A stretch of DNA of 64,000 nt from CAZENU01 sp965117035. Its GTDB lineage: Bacteria > Chloroflexota > Dehalococcoidia > Lucifugimonadales > CAZENU01. The DNA lies in assembly GCA_965117035.1 (NCBI GenBank), contig OZ220748.1, positions 186,001 to 250,000 on the forward strand. The letters run 5' to 3'. The notes beneath the pieces are model-generated. The model did not search any database. It worked only from the letters and a program-made list of their open reading frames with translations, and was not told the origin of the DNA. Shown here piece after piece: positions 33,415 to 42,833 of this stretch. The number at the start of each line of letters is the position of its first letter. The first letter of the stretch is position 1. The position numbers were made by a program, and so were the translations under genes.

Positions 33415-34323
33415 TTGACGCACGACGCAATCAACGCCGTCCCGACTCTCAGGACGCTGCTGTTCGTCCCGGGCAACCAGCCGCGCATGCTCCGGAAGGC
33501 GCTCGGGCTCGCCCCGGACGCCTACGTCCCTGACCTCGAGGACTCGGTGCCCGCCGGGGAGAAGGACAGCGCGCGGTCGGTGGTGGCGGGTTTCCTGCCC
33601 GAGCTGGCGGAGGCGGGCCCGCTGGTCGTGCCCAGGGTCAACGACATGCGATCGGGGCTGCTGGAGGCGGACCTGCGCGCCGTCATCGGTCCGCACACCT
33701 TCGGTGTCTCCGTGGGCAAGGTGGGCACGTCGGCCGAGGTGGACGCGGTGTCCAGGATGCTGGAGGTGGTCGAACGGGAGAAGGGGGTCGAGCCGGGATC
33801 GACCAGGCTCGTCTTGTGGCTGGAGTCGGCGCTCGCGGTCGTCAACGCGTACGCGATCTGCTCCGCGTCTCAGAGGATCGTGGCCGCGGCGTTCGGGGCC
33901 GAGGACTTCACCAACGACATGGATGTTCAGAGGAGAGACGACGACGCCGAGATCGCCTACGCCCGGTCTGCGGTATCGGTCGCCGCACGGGCCGCCGGTG
34001 TCCAGGCGCTGGACACGCCGTTCTTCCGATTTCGCGATGCGGACGGCCTGAGGGAGGACGCCCTCGAGGCCCGGATGCTCGGCTATCGCGGCAAGTTCGC
34101 CATCCACCCGGCGCAGATAGACGTGCTCAACGAGGTCTTCTCGCCGTCGCGGGACGAGATCGACCACGCCAGGCGGGTGGTGGAGTCGTTCGAGGAGGCG
34201 GAGCGCGCAGGGCGCGGCTCCACGTCGCTGGACGGCGAGGTCGTCGACATCCCGGTCGTGAAGCGGGCGCGGAACCTGCTCCGCCGCGCGGAGGCCGCCG
34301 AGGGAGCACAGGATGGCCGCTGA
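33415..34323 (+). CDS. CitE-like (HpcH/HpaI aldolase superfamily) lyase
   Basis: A 302-residue TIM-barrel lyase of the CitE/malyl-CoA lyase type: RTLLFVPGNQPRML, YVPDLEDSVPAGEK, LWLESALAVVNAY, AAFGAEDFTNDMD and the C-terminal GKFAIHPAQIDVLNEVF. Metal-binding Glu and Asp are in LES and GAEDFTND. It probably cleaves or condenses a CoA thioester such as citramalyl-, malyl- or (S)-citryl-CoA. A TTG start is used. It overlaps folB by 11 nt, so they are likely cotranscribed although their pathways differ. Confidence 0.87.
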   Translation: MTHDAINAVPTLRTLLFVPGNQPRMLRKALGLAPDAYVPDLEDSVPAGEKDSARSVVAGFLPELAEAGPLVVPRVNDMRSGLLEADLRAVIGPHTFGVSVGKVGTSAEVDAVSRMLEVVEREKGVEPGSTRLVLWLESALAVVNAYAICSASQRIVAAAFGAEDFTNDMDVQRRDDDAEIAYARSAVSVAARAAGVQALDTPFFRFRDADGLREDALEARMLGYRGKFAIHPAQIDVLNEVFSPSRDEIDHARRVVESFEEAERAGRGSTSLDGEVVDIPVVKRARNLLRRAEAAEGAQDGR

Positions 34324-34678
34324 CAGGATCATGCTGGCCGGCATGGCGTTCTTCGGCTACCACGGCGTCCGGCCGGCCGAGAGAAGGACCGGCCAGCGCT
34401 TCGTGGTGGACATGCACGTCACGCGGGACCTCGGCGTCGCCGGCAGGTCGGACGACCTTGGCGACACCGTCAACTACTCGGAGCTGTTCCGGTTGGTCAA
34501 GGGGATCGTCGAGGGGCCTCCTCACAACCTGCTGGAGAGCGTGGCGGCCGCGATTGCGGAGGCGGTGCTCGACGCCCACGACGTCGATTCGGTCACCGTC
34601 TCGGTGAAGAAGCCCGAGCCGCCGATCGCCGACGCGGTCATCGACTACTCAGGGGTCGAGATCACCAGGAGCCGGTAG
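34313..34678 (+). CDS. folB: Dihydroneopterin aldolase
   Basis: A 121-residue FolB that converts 7,8-dihydroneopterin into 6-hydroxymethyldihydropterin and glycolaldehyde in folate synthesis. Characteristic elements are GMAFFGYHGVRPAERRTGQRF (glutamate in the active site), DTVNYSELF, LLESVAAAIAEAVL and VSVKKPEPPI. No folK or folP is adjacent. The ATG lies inside the preceding lyase gene. Confidence 0.93.
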   Translation: MAADRIMLAGMAFFGYHGVRPAERRTGQRFVVDMHVTRDLGVAGRSDDLGDTVNYSELFRLVKGIVEGPPHNLLESVAAAIAEAVLDAHDVDSVTVSVKKPEPPIADAVIDYSGVEITRSR

Positions 34679-34691
34679 GCGGAGCTGCCGC

Positions 34692-36320
34692 TCAGGGGGC
34701 CTTCGCCGCCGCCGAGTACACGGGGCCGTCGGGCGTGAGCTGGAAGTCCTCGAGCAGGTCTCCGCTGGCGTAGGTGAAGAAGACTCCGGGTCGCTCGGCG
34801 TTGTGCTCCACGATCTGCCGCAAGGCGCGACGTACGTCCGTCGTGTAGATGCGCGGGACGCGTTCCGGGAACCGCTCGTGCATGTCGTCGAGGTACCACC
34901 CGAACCGGAGCAGCGGCGCCGCGATCAGCGTCACGTCCCGGTCCGGCCGGTCCACGTACCTGGCGTACAGCAGCGCGGCCACGTTGCGCTCCCGCGAGCT
35001 GACCAGCACTGAGCCGTCGGGAGCGGCGTCCAGCATCGCCCGGGCCCGCTCCAGCGCGCCGCGCTCGCCCCTGAGGTCCTGGTCTTCGTATCCGAGCGCG
35101 ACTGTAACGGCCGGCAGGAATACGAACGCGAGCACGCTCAGCAGCAACGCCTGGTGGGCCACGGTCACGTGGAAGCGCAGCCGTCCCAGGATGTTCCACT
35201 CGTTGTCGAAGTCCCGCATCCACGACGCCATGATCCAGAACAGTCCGACGCCGATCCATACCGAGAACACCAGCAGCGCCGGTATGATCAACGCCTCCGA
35301 GTAGACCGAGTCGTAGACGATGGCGTAGGCGGTGACGACCAGGATGGCCGCCAGGGTCGAGACGAGCAGCGGCCGCGCGAGGGCGAGTAGCGGGACGGCT
35401 CCCACCAGCCCGAAGAACAGGCCCAGCGGGTTGAGCTGGTCGAACACCAGGCGCACCCAGTCCGTGATCCTGTCGGCGAAGCTGTCCGTAGCGATTCCGA
35501 AGACGTGCTCCCGGTACGGCGGCGCGGTGAGCATCCAGAGAAAGCCGTCGACCGTCTCGGCGCCGCCCCAGTTGACCGGCGGGCCCACACTCGCCCGGAT
35601 GGGCAGGTACGCGTAAACGGATACGCCCGCGAGGAACGGGACCACGAGCCAGGGCGACATCGCGGTCCGCCACCCGGCGGCCGTGCCGATCCATACGAGC
35701 AGCGGCACGGCCGCTGCCAGCAGGATCGGGTGATTGCCGAGGCCGACTCCGAACAGGACGCCGAACGCCGCCAGCAGGAGGCGCTGCCGCCACTTTCCCC
35801 GCGAGCTCACGAAGGGCTGGGGCAGGGCCAGCGCGACGGTCACCAACAGCAGGAAGCCGACCAGCGCGGCGTTCAGCGCGTGGACTCCGGTGACGACCGC
35901 CTGCGACCAGACCACCGGCGCGGCCGCGAAGACGGCCCCCGCGAGCGCGGCCGGCACCAGGGAGAACCACTCCGGCGCGCGCGGGGTCAGCGTTCGGCAG
36001 ACGCGCAGGGTTACCCAGTAGACCGCGACCGCGCCCGCCGTCGCGAGCAGCGCGGAGAGCAGGTTGCCGCGGAACGCGAAGTCGCCGACAGGCACAATGG
36101 CCGCAAAGCCCTTGAGCAGGAGCGTGTAGGTCGGAAACCCGGGAGGATGGGGAATGCCAAGTGTCTCGGCGGCAGCGAGCAGCTCGCCGCCGCTGGCGGC
36201 TCTCTCCCGCCACCCGAACGCCAGCGTCGGCGGCATCGTGGCGAGGTAGAGCGCGAGCGTGGCCGCGGCCAGCACGGCGCCACCGGCAACTCGGAGATTC
36301 CGTTCGCGGTCCATCAGCAT
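34692..36320 (-). CDS. DUF2723 family membrane protein (glycosyltransferase-like)
   Basis: A 542-residue protein with about ten hydrophobic segments and a soluble C-terminal end. The N-terminal RAASGGELLAAAETLGIPHPPGFPTYTLL is the DUF2723 signature, shared with TMEM260-type O-mannosyltransferases; the acidic residue in that loop would be catalytic. It likely modifies proteins or lipids at the outer face of the membrane using a lipid-linked sugar. The start at 36320 (or 36314) is uncertain, as no ribosome-binding site is clear. Confidence 0.82.
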   Translation of the reverse strand: MLMDRERNLRVAGGAVLAAATLALYLATMPPTLAFGWRERAASGGELLAAAETLGIPHPPGFPTYTLLLKGFAAIVPVGDFAFRGNLLSALLATAGAVAVYWVTLRVCRTLTPRAPEWFSLVPAALAGAVFAAAPVVWSQAVVTGVHALNAALVGFLLLVTVALALPQPFVSSRGKWRQRLLLAAFGVLFGVGLGNHPILLAAAVPLLVWIGTAAGWRTAMSPWLVVPFLAGVSVYAYLPIRASVGPPVNWGGAETVDGFLWMLTAPPYREHVFGIATDSFADRITDWVRLVFDQLNPLGLFFGLVGAVPLLALARPLLVSTLAAILVVTAYAIVYDSVYSEALIIPALLVFSVWIGVGLFWIMASWMRDFDNEWNILGRLRFHVTVAHQALLLSVLAFVFLPAVTVALGYEDQDLRGERGALERARAMLDAAPDGSVLVSSRERNVAALLYARYVDRPDRDVTLIAAPLLRFGWYLDDMHERFPERVPRIYTTDVRRALRQIVEHNAERPGVFFTYASGDLLEDFQLTPDGPVYSAAAKAP

Positions 36321-36418
36321 CGGGTCTGGACTACATGGTACCCGAACGGATCGACGCTGTTCACGATCCGCTGCCCGCGCGGCGTTGGCGAAGACGGCGC
36401 GATTGGGCCGTTCCGGCG

Positions 36419-36448
36419 TTGACCCGCGAATTCGCGGGGACATATAAT
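36419..36448 (+). promoter_or_regulatory. purF promoter
   Basis: TTGACC (36419-36424) and a perfect TATAAT (36443-36448) with an 18-nt spacer. It lies 150 nt upstream of the purF ATG, leaving a long leader. The spacer contains the small palindrome CCCGCGAATTCGCGGG. Confidence 0.75.
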
Positions 36449-36454
36449 GCAGCT

Positions 36455-36598
36455 CTGGGGGGAAAGACGCAAAGAGCCTTCCAGGCGACGCGGCCGTTTT
36501 CGAGCCCGATCACTTCGAGGCCGCTCGCGCCTCCCGCTGTGCGATCCGGATGGGACCGAAGGTGTACCGACCGCCCGTGACCCGGTAGGCGAGGCAGG
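36455..36598 (+). promoter_or_regulatory. Structured purF leader of unknown class
   Basis: About 144 nt between the predicted transcript start and purF. Three pairings are visible: GCTCT with AGAGC around 36453-36477 enclosing GGGGGGAAAGACGCAA, a long GC-rich stem between AGGCG...GCGGCC (from about 36482) and GGCCGC...CGCCT (to about 36534), and TACCG with CGGTA near the ribosome-binding site. The layout suggests attenuation or a metabolite sensor for purine genes. No known purine, PRPP, THF or GEMM riboswitch consensus fits. Confidence 0.4.
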
Positions 36599-38002
36599 AT
36601 GCCGTTTCTGGACGACCACGTGCAGGAGGCTTGCGGCATTGTCGGGGTGTACGCTCCGGGCGAGGACGTAGCCCGCGCCGCATTCTTCGGCCTATCCGCC
36701 CTCCAGCATCGGGGCCAGGAGAGCGTCGGTATCGCGACCGGCGACGGGGAAGACATCCGGGTCCAAACGGCAATGGGCCTGGTGTCGCAGACCTTTACCG
36801 AAGACGACCTCTCCCGCCTCACCGGCCACGTCGCCATCGGCCACACACGGTACTCGACCATGGGCAGCAGCTATCTGGCGAACGCCCAGCCCATCCTGTC
36901 GGAAGGCCCGACGTTTCAGCTGGCGCTGGCCCACAACGGCAATGTCGTCAACGCCGCCGATCTCAAGGACGAATTGACCGAATGGGGCTGCGACTTTACG
37001 ACGACCAGCGACTCTGAGGTCGTGGCGCACCTGATCTCCTACGCGCCCGTCCAGTCGTGGGACGACCGCTTCGCATACGCGATGGGCAGGCTCAGGGGCG
37101 CCTACTCGCTCGTGATGATGACCAGGGACGCGCTCTTCGGCATCAGGGACTCCCTGGGCGTCCGGCCCCTGTGCATAGGCAAGCTGAACGGCGGCTGGGT
37201 CATTGCGTCGGAGTCCTGCGCCCTTGACCACATCGGCGCCACCTTCGTGCGGGAGGTGCGGCCCGGCGAGGCGATCATGGCCGACGCGTCCGGTCTGCGC
37301 ACGATATACCAGCGCGACGTGGACCAGCGCGCTTCGTGCATCTTCGAGCACATCTACTTTGCCAGGGCCGACTCGGTGATCGACGACAGGCTGGTCTACA
37401 ACAGCCGCGTGGCGATGGGCGCCGAGCTGGCCCGCGAGTACCCGGCCGATGCGGACATGGTCATCGGCGTGCCGGACACGGCGTCGGCGGCCGCGGTGGG
37501 GTACTCGAGAGAGTCCGGCGTCCCGTACGGCGACGGGCTGGTGAAGAACCGTTACGTAGGCAGGACGTTCATACTTCCCGACCAGCGCATGCGCGCCCTG
37601 GGGGCGCAGATGAAGTACAACGCCCTGGTCGAAAACATAGTGGGCAAGCGGTTGGTCGTCGTCGAGGACAGCATCGTCCGCGGCACGACCTGCCGGCCCG
37701 TGGTCGACCTGTTGAGGAAGGGCGGCGCGGCCGAGATACACCTGAGGATATGCGCTCCGCCGATAGTCCACCCCTGCCACCTGGGGGTCGATTTCCCGAC
37801 CCGGCGCGAGCTGATCGCCGCCAGCAGCACCGTAGAGGAGATCCGGCAGGCCGTCGGGGCCGACTCGCTCGGCTACCTGAGCCACGATGGGCTCCTGAGG
37901 GCCGTCGGCGTGGCGAAGGACTCTGTGTGCATGGCCTGCTTCACCGGCGACCACCCGATTCCGGTGCAGCTCGAGATGGACAAGCTGGCGCTGGAGACCT
38001 GA
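36599..38002 (+). CDS. purF: Amidophosphoribosyltransferase
   Basis: A 467-residue enzyme of the first step of purine synthesis (PRPP + glutamine to phosphoribosylamine). The N-terminal 11-residue propeptide precedes the nucleophile Cys12 (EACGIVGVY), as in the self-processing class. The PRPP loop VVVEDSIVRGTTCRP is present. Cysteines in ASCIFEHIYFA, LRICAPP and VCMACFTGD match the iron-sulfur ligands of Bacillus-type PurF, so a 4Fe-4S cluster is likely. The stop overlaps the purM ATG (ATGA). Confidence 0.95.
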   Translation: MPFLDDHVQEACGIVGVYAPGEDVARAAFFGLSALQHRGQESVGIATGDGEDIRVQTAMGLVSQTFTEDDLSRLTGHVAIGHTRYSTMGSSYLANAQPILSEGPTFQLALAHNGNVVNAADLKDELTEWGCDFTTTSDSEVVAHLISYAPVQSWDDRFAYAMGRLRGAYSLVMMTRDALFGIRDSLGVRPLCIGKLNGGWVIASESCALDHIGATFVREVRPGEAIMADASGLRTIYQRDVDQRASCIFEHIYFARADSVIDDRLVYNSRVAMGAELAREYPADADMVIGVPDTASAAAVGYSRESGVPYGDGLVKNRYVGRTFILPDQRMRALGAQMKYNALVENIVGKRLVVVEDSIVRGTTCRPVVDLLRKGGAAEIHLRICAPPIVHPCHLGVDFPTRRELIAASSTVEEIRQAVGADSLGYLSHDGLLRAVGVAKDSVCMACFTGDHPIPVQLEMDKLALET

Positions 38003-39024
38003 TGGCGGAGCGCTCGGCTCCCGCATACAGGGACTCCGGCGTCGACGTAGACGCCGCCGCGAATGTCAAGAACCGGATCGCGGACCTGGTGGCGAGGACG
38101 CACGGGCGGCAGGTGCTGGGTGGCGTCGGCGGGTTCGGCGCCCTGTATTCGCTTTCCGGGTCCAGGGACCCCGTGCTCGTATCCTCCACGGACGGCGTCG
38201 GCACGAAATCGAAGATCGCCGCGGCCATGGGGCGCTACGACGGGCTCGGCGAGGACGTCGTCAACGCGTGCGTCAACGACGTGATTGTCTGCGGCGCGAC
38301 GCCGGCCTACTTCCTCGACTACATCGGGGTAGGGGAGATCGACGCCGCGGTCGTGGAGGAGCTCGTATCGGGCATGGTGCGGGCCTGCGAGGTCGCGGGC
38401 TGCGCGCTGATCGGCGGCGAGACGGCCCAGATGCCGGGAGTCTACGCGGAGGGCGACTTCGACCTGGTCGGCTTCGCCGTCGGCGTCGTGGAGCGCGACG
38501 AGCTGCTCGACCCGGCCGACGTCGAGATCGGCGACGTGCTGGTAGGCGTGCCGTCGAGCGGCCTGCACACCAACGGCTACTCGCTCGTGCGGCGCGTCTT
38601 CGGCCTGGACGACGACCCGTCACCGCTGCACACGTACCGTCCCGAGCTGGGCCGGACGTTGGGCGAGGAGCTGCTGGAGCCGCACCGGTCGTACGTATCG
38701 ACCGTCCAGCAAGTCCGGGGCGACGTCAAGAGCATCGCCCACATCACCGGCGGCGGGCTGATCGAGAACCTGCCGCGCGCCCTGCCGGACGGCGCCGCGG
38801 CGTCTCTCGACAGGACGGCGTGGGAGGTCCCACCGGTATTCGAAGTGGTCCAGGCCGCGGGCGAGATAGCCGACGAGGAGATGTTCCACGTGTTCAACAT
38901 GGGCCTCGGCATGGTGCTCGTCTGCGACGGCGCGAAGGCTGCCGCGCTGGCGTCGGACATCCCGGGCGCGAGGGTCGTCGGCGAGGTGACTACCGCAACG
39001 GGCCAGTCAAGAGTGAGGGTGTGA
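38002..39024 (+). CDS. purM: Phosphoribosylformylglycinamidine cyclo-ligase
   Basis: A 340-residue AIR synthetase (ATP-dependent ring closure of FGAM to AIR). Motifs: AYRDSGVDVDAAANVKNRI, GFGALYSL, LVSSTDGVGTKSKIA, NDVIVCGATPAYFLDYIG, GGETAQMPG and ITGGGLIENLPR. The overlap with purF indicates one operon. purN, which often follows, is absent here. Confidence 0.95.
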   Translation: MAERSAPAYRDSGVDVDAAANVKNRIADLVARTHGRQVLGGVGGFGALYSLSGSRDPVLVSSTDGVGTKSKIAAAMGRYDGLGEDVVNACVNDVIVCGATPAYFLDYIGVGEIDAAVVEELVSGMVRACEVAGCALIGGETAQMPGVYAEGDFDLVGFAVGVVERDELLDPADVEIGDVLVGVPSSGLHTNGYSLVRRVFGLDDDPSPLHTYRPELGRTLGEELLEPHRSYVSTVQQVRGDVKSIAHITGGGLIENLPRALPDGAAASLDRTAWEVPPVFEVVQAAGEIADEEMFHVFNMGLGMVLVCDGAKAAALASDIPGARVVGEVTTATGQSRVRV

Positions 39025-39173
39025 CGGCCAGGTGGACACGCGGATGTCAGGCCTCCCCGGCGGTCCCGACATCGGAGCGCCGCGTTGTGATATGCTTTGG
39101 CGCGGATTCGGCTGAGCGACCATCCGGGGCCGGCACCGCCAGGCGGCGGCCCGCGACTCAGGGAGTAGACTAG

Positions 39174-39890
39174 ATGGCAGAGAACGACAGCAAGATACTG
39201 ACGTGGCAGATAGTGGTCTCCATCGTGGCCGGGATCATCCTGGGGTACCTGATGAGCTTCGGGGAGGCCGAGACGGGCGTGTTCTTCTTCGATCTCCCAT
39301 GGGGCACTCTCCTGGGGTTCGCCATCGGAAGCGCGGTCGTCTTCGGCCTGGCCTTCGTGGCCTGGATCATCCTGGCAGTGACCGGCCGAGGCGGGTCGGG
39401 CGCGCTGGCCAGCCTGGGTGGATTCGCGCCGATCCGCGGATTCCACGCATTGATCGGCAAGCTGACGCGGTCTCCCTTCGTGTGGGCGGTACTCTGGGGC
39501 CTTGGCTGCGCGCTCGGGTGGGTGCTCATTGCCGGCATGATCTGGAGCACGGGCGTCGGCAGCAACGTCGGCGTGGCCCTGCTCCTCCTCATCGGCGTCG
39601 TCGTCCCGGTGGGGCTGAACCTGGGCTACGGGGCCACCAAGCCTTTGTCGGAGGCTGTGAGCGGCGGATACGGCTGGATTGCCGGGATCGTCAGAATATT
39701 CGGCAAGGTGTGGACGTCGGTGAAACTGCCGGCGGGAGACATGGCCTTTGCCGCCGGCACAACTTTCGGCCTGACCGGGCTGGTGGCCTTCTTCTCGATA
39801 AACGCCACCCTGGCCGTGTTCGGCTTCCTGTTCATGGTCTTCGGCGCGTTCCTTGGTATGATGGTCAGGGCGTTGATCGAGGCCTCGTAG
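39174..39890 (+). CDS. Hypothetical polytopic membrane protein
   Basis: A 238-residue protein with about six membrane segments (IVVSIVAGIILGYLMSF, TLLGFAIGSAVVFGLAFVAW, VWAVLWGLGCALGWVLIAG, VGVALLLLIGVVVPVGLNLG, AAGTTFGLTGLVAFF, LAVFGFLFMVFGAFLGMMV). I recognise no family. It sits between purM and purH on the same strand but has its own 149-nt upstream gap, so it may be separately transcribed. Confidence 0.7.
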   Translation: MAENDSKILTWQIVVSIVAGIILGYLMSFGEAETGVFFFDLPWGTLLGFAIGSAVVFGLAFVAWIILAVTGRGGSGALASLGGFAPIRGFHALIGKLTRSPFVWAVLWGLGCALGWVLIAGMIWSTGVGSNVGVALLLLIGVVVPVGLNLGYGATKPLSEAVSGGYGWIAGIVRIFGKVWTSVKLPAGDMAFAAGTTFGLTGLVAFFSINATLAVFGFLFMVFGAFLGMMVRALIEAS

Positions 39891-40041
39891 ATCCAACTGC
39901 GCGTCCATTCGAAGCCAGCGCAATCGTCGGCCTTCCGGGTCGGCCTTCTTGCCGCTATCGTCCGGCGCCGCGCCCGCATTTGCAGCGTGACTCTCGCGCA
40001 CGGGTGAGGCCGCGACGCGCCGCCGCAGTCGAGGAGACTTC

Positions 40042-41577
40042 ATGAGGGCCCTGCTGAGCGTCTCGAACCGCGATGGGTTAGTCGACTTCGCTCGAGCGCT
40101 CCACGGGGCCGGCTCGGAGCTCGTGAGCACAGGCGGGACGGGCGGCTACCTGGAGGACAACGGGCTGCCCGTGATCCAGGTCTCGGACGTGACCGGCTTT
40201 CCCGAGATAATGGACGGACGGGTCAAGACGCTGCACCCGAAGATACACGGCGGCATCCTGGCGCGCCGTGACTTGCCCGATCACCTCGACCAGCTAGACG
40301 TGCACGAAATCGCGCCGATCGACTTCGTCGTTGGCAACCTGTACCCGTTCGTGGAGACGGTGAGCGGGGGCGGCGTGAGTCTACAGGACGCGTTGGAGCA
40401 GATCGACATAGGCGGGCCGACGCTCATACGGGCCGCGGCCAAGACCTTCCCCGACGTGGTGGTCGTCGTCGACCCGTCCGACTACGGCTGGATCGCCGAG
40501 CGCCTGGGCGCGTCGTCCGGCGGTGCGGTCGAGATATCCCACGACGAGCGCAGGGAGCTTGCCCGCAAGGCGTTCCAGCACGTGGCCTGGTACGACACCG
40601 CGGTCGCCGGCTACCTTGGGGGCGGAGCACGGCCCTCGGGGGACGAGATCACTCTCGGGTACACGAGGCTGGCCGAGCTGCGCTACGGCGAGAACCCGCA
40701 CCAGGAGGCCGCCGTTTACGCCGACGCGCTGTCGTCCGGCGGCATCGTGAGGGCGGAGCAGCTTCACGGCGGGGAGATGTCGTTCACCAACTTCCTCGAC
40801 GCCGACGCTGCCTGGGGAGTCGTCGCGGACTTCGCAGCGCCTGCCGCGGCCGTGATCAAGCACACCAACCCGTGCGGCCTCGCGGTGCACGACGACCAGC
40901 CGACCGCGTACAGGCGGGCCTTCGAAGGCGACTCGGTGTCGGCCTACGGCGGGATCGTCGGGTTCAACCGCCCGGTGACGGCCTCGACGGCCGAGGCGAT
41001 GCGCGGCGTGCTGTACCACATCATCGCCGCGCCCGACTACGAGCCCGGCGCGTTGGAGATTCTCAGGAAGCGCAAGCAGCTTCGCATCCTCAAGGTCGAA
41101 CCCGCGACCGGGCCGCTGGCCGCCTCCGAGGTGCGGAGAATATCCGGCGGCGCGCTGGTGCAGGGCGCCGATATCCTGGACGAAGACCCCTCGGAGTGGA
41201 AGGTGGTGACCGAGCGCCGGCCCACTGAGAGCGAGATGGCGGACCTGGCGTTCGCGTGGAAGGCGGGCAAGCACATCAAGTCCAACACCATCGTGCTGGC
41301 GAAGGACAACACGCTGGTCGGCATGGGCGCCGGGCAGCCGAACCGGGTGACCAGCGTCCACCTTGCCCTGCGCATCGCGGGAGAGAAGGCCAGGGGCAGC
41401 TCGCTCGCCTCGGACGCCTTCATGCCGTTCGCGGACAACGTCGAGATGGCGGCGGAAGGCGGCGTAACGGCGGTCGTTCAGCCGGGCGGGTCGATCAGGG
41501 ACGACGAAGTCGTGGCGGCTGCGGACCGGCTGGGCCTGGCGATGGTGTTCACCGGCGTGCGCCACTTCAAGCACTGA
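40042..41577 (+). CDS. purH: Bifunctional AICAR transformylase/IMP cyclohydrolase
   Basis: A 511-residue enzyme of the last two steps of IMP synthesis. The N-terminal IMP cyclohydrolase domain (MRALLSVSNRDGLVDFARAL, ELVSTGGTGGYL, MDGRVKTLHPKIHGGIL) and the C-terminal transformylase domain (LRYGENPHQEAAVYA, AAAVIKHTNPCGLAV, AFEGDSVSAYGGIVGFNR, SDAFMPFADNVEMAAE) are complete. The transformylase Lys-His pair is in VIKHTNPCG. It is separated from purM by the membrane protein gene. Confidence 0.95.
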   Translation: MRALLSVSNRDGLVDFARALHGAGSELVSTGGTGGYLEDNGLPVIQVSDVTGFPEIMDGRVKTLHPKIHGGILARRDLPDHLDQLDVHEIAPIDFVVGNLYPFVETVSGGGVSLQDALEQIDIGGPTLIRAAAKTFPDVVVVVDPSDYGWIAERLGASSGGAVEISHDERRELARKAFQHVAWYDTAVAGYLGGGARPSGDEITLGYTRLAELRYGENPHQEAAVYADALSSGGIVRAEQLHGGEMSFTNFLDADAAWGVVADFAAPAAAVIKHTNPCGLAVHDDQPTAYRRAFEGDSVSAYGGIVGFNRPVTASTAEAMRGVLYHIIAAPDYEPGALEILRKRKQLRILKVEPATGPLAASEVRRISGGALVQGADILDEDPSEWKVVTERRPTESEMADLAFAWKAGKHIKSNTIVLAKDNTLVGMGAGQPNRVTSVHLALRIAGEKARGSSLASDAFMPFADNVEMAAEGGVTAVVQPGGSIRDDEVVAAADRLGLAMVFTGVRHFKH

Positions 41578-41591
41578 GCGGCCGTCTCGCG

Positions 41592-42341
41592 GTGTCGACC
41601 TCCCTGGCCGTCGTAGTCCCCGTCCTGAACGAGGAGACCGATCTGCCCCCGAGCACGGAGCGGGCGGTCGATTTCCTCTCAGCCAACTTCGCCTCGTACG
41701 ACTGGCGGCTGGTGATTGCCGACAACGGCTCGACCGACTCGACCCCGCAGGTGGGGCAGGGGTTGGCGGACGCCCACGAGCGGGTGGAGTATCTCCGGCT
41801 CGAGCAGCGGGGACGAGGCCTTGCGCTGCGCACCGCCTGGAAGCGAGCGGACGCCGATGTCGCCGCCTACATGGACGTCGACCTGTCCACGGAGCTCGAA
41901 GCGCTGCCCGGCATGGTGCGAGCTGTCGCGGAGGGCGAATGCGAGATCGCCGTCGCGTCGCGGCTGAAGCGCGGCGCCCGCGTGATCGGCAGGACGCCGC
42001 TGCGTGAGTTCATCTCGCGGTCGTACAGCCTGATCGTGCGGACGATGTTCTGGTCAGGGATCCGCGACTACCAGTGCGGCTGCAAGGTGGTGAGCCGCAG
42101 GACCGTCGGCGACCTGGTGCCGCTGGTCGAGGACAACGGCTGGTTCTTCGACAGCGAGCTGCTGCTGCTCGCCCTGCACACGGGGTACGCGATCGAGGAG
42201 GTGCCGGTCACCTGGACCGACGACCCGGACAGCCGCGTGCGGATCGTGCGCACCGCCTGGGAGGACCTGAAGGGACTGGCGCGGCTGCGCTTCGGCGGCC
42301 TGAGTCGGGCTTCCCGGCGAATGACCGGCCGCGACGGCTGA
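41592..42341 (+). CDS. Family 2 glycosyltransferase (dolichyl-phosphate-sugar synthase type)
   Basis: A 249-residue GT-A glycosyltransferase: SLAVVVPVLNEETDLPP, VIADNGSTDST and the metal-binding AYMDVDLST (DxD-like). GCKVVSRR and FFDSELLLLA match polyprenol-phosphate mannose/glucose synthases. It could supply lipid-linked sugar for the DUF2723-type protein at 34.7 kb; that link is inference. The GTG start 15 nt after purH is chosen because the fold starts there; no ribosome-binding site is clear. Confidence 0.82.
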   Translation: MSTSLAVVVPVLNEETDLPPSTERAVDFLSANFASYDWRLVIADNGSTDSTPQVGQGLADAHERVEYLRLEQRGRGLALRTAWKRADADVAAYMDVDLSTELEALPGMVRAVAEGECEIAVASRLKRGARVIGRTPLREFISRSYSLIVRTMFWSGIRDYQCGCKVVSRRTVGDLVPLVEDNGWFFDSELLLLALHTGYAIEEVPVTWTDDPDSRVRIVRTAWEDLKGLARLRFGGLSRASRRMTGRDG

Positions 42342-42426
42342 GGCGCTGCGGCAATGTCCTTCGCTGGCGGCCGTAAGGGGACGACCGGGCTGGATGGTGA
42401 CGAATCACGGGCCCGGGAATGGACAA

Positions 42427-42456
42427 TCGACAGGCCCAGGCGTTGCCCGGTATAAT
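42427..42456 (+). promoter_or_regulatory. Promoter candidate upstream of the toxin-antitoxin pair
   Basis: A -35-like TCGACA (42427-42432) lies 18 nt before TATAAT (42451-42456). It is about 107 nt upstream of the antitoxin start, within a 222-nt intergenic region that otherwise shows no gene. Confidence 0.5.
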
Positions 42457-42563
42457 CGCTCGTGCCCGGTGCGTATTGGCGAGGCGGCAAGCTCGCGGCG
42501 CGATATGCCAGGTCGCGAGCCGCGTTCTAGAGACCCGTTTCCGGCATCTGGCCAGTTGAGCAC

Positions 42564-42833
42564 ATGTCTACAACCTTGTTGAACATGCGAGAGGCGAAAG
42601 CGCACCTGTCCAAGCATATCGCCGGGCTGAAGGCGGGTGACCGGATCATACTCTGTCGCCGGAACCGACCGGTAGCCGAGATTCGACCGCTCTCGGCGAG
42701 TGAGGATCAACCGCGCCCGGTGGGGCTTGGACGTGGCCTGGCCGAAGTGTCAGACACGTTCTTTGACCCGCTCCCAGAAGACATCCTCTCTTCGTTTGAG
42801 GGACGCTTGTCGATTCACAACGACCGGTCTTGA
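42564..42833 (+). CDS. Phd/YefM-type antitoxin
   Basis: An 89-residue protein with the Phd/YefM fold at the N-terminus (MREAKAHLSKHIAGLKAGDRIILCRRNRPVAEIRPL), which binds DNA as a dimer and represses its operon. The C-terminal half (LPEDILSSFEG) would be the toxin-neutralising tail. The stop overlaps the toxin start by 4 nt (TTGA), typical of such pairs. Confidence 0.85.
   Translation: MSTTLLNMREAKAHLSKHIAGLKAGDRIILCRRNRPVAEIRPLSASEDQPRPVGLGRGLAEVSDTFFDPLPEDILSSFEGRLSIHNDRS

Noticed and set aside
36455..36598. GEMM (c-di-GMP) riboswitch upstream of purF, suggested by GACGCAAAG
   Set aside because: The other GEMM core elements, GGCAAACC and the closing helix, are absent.
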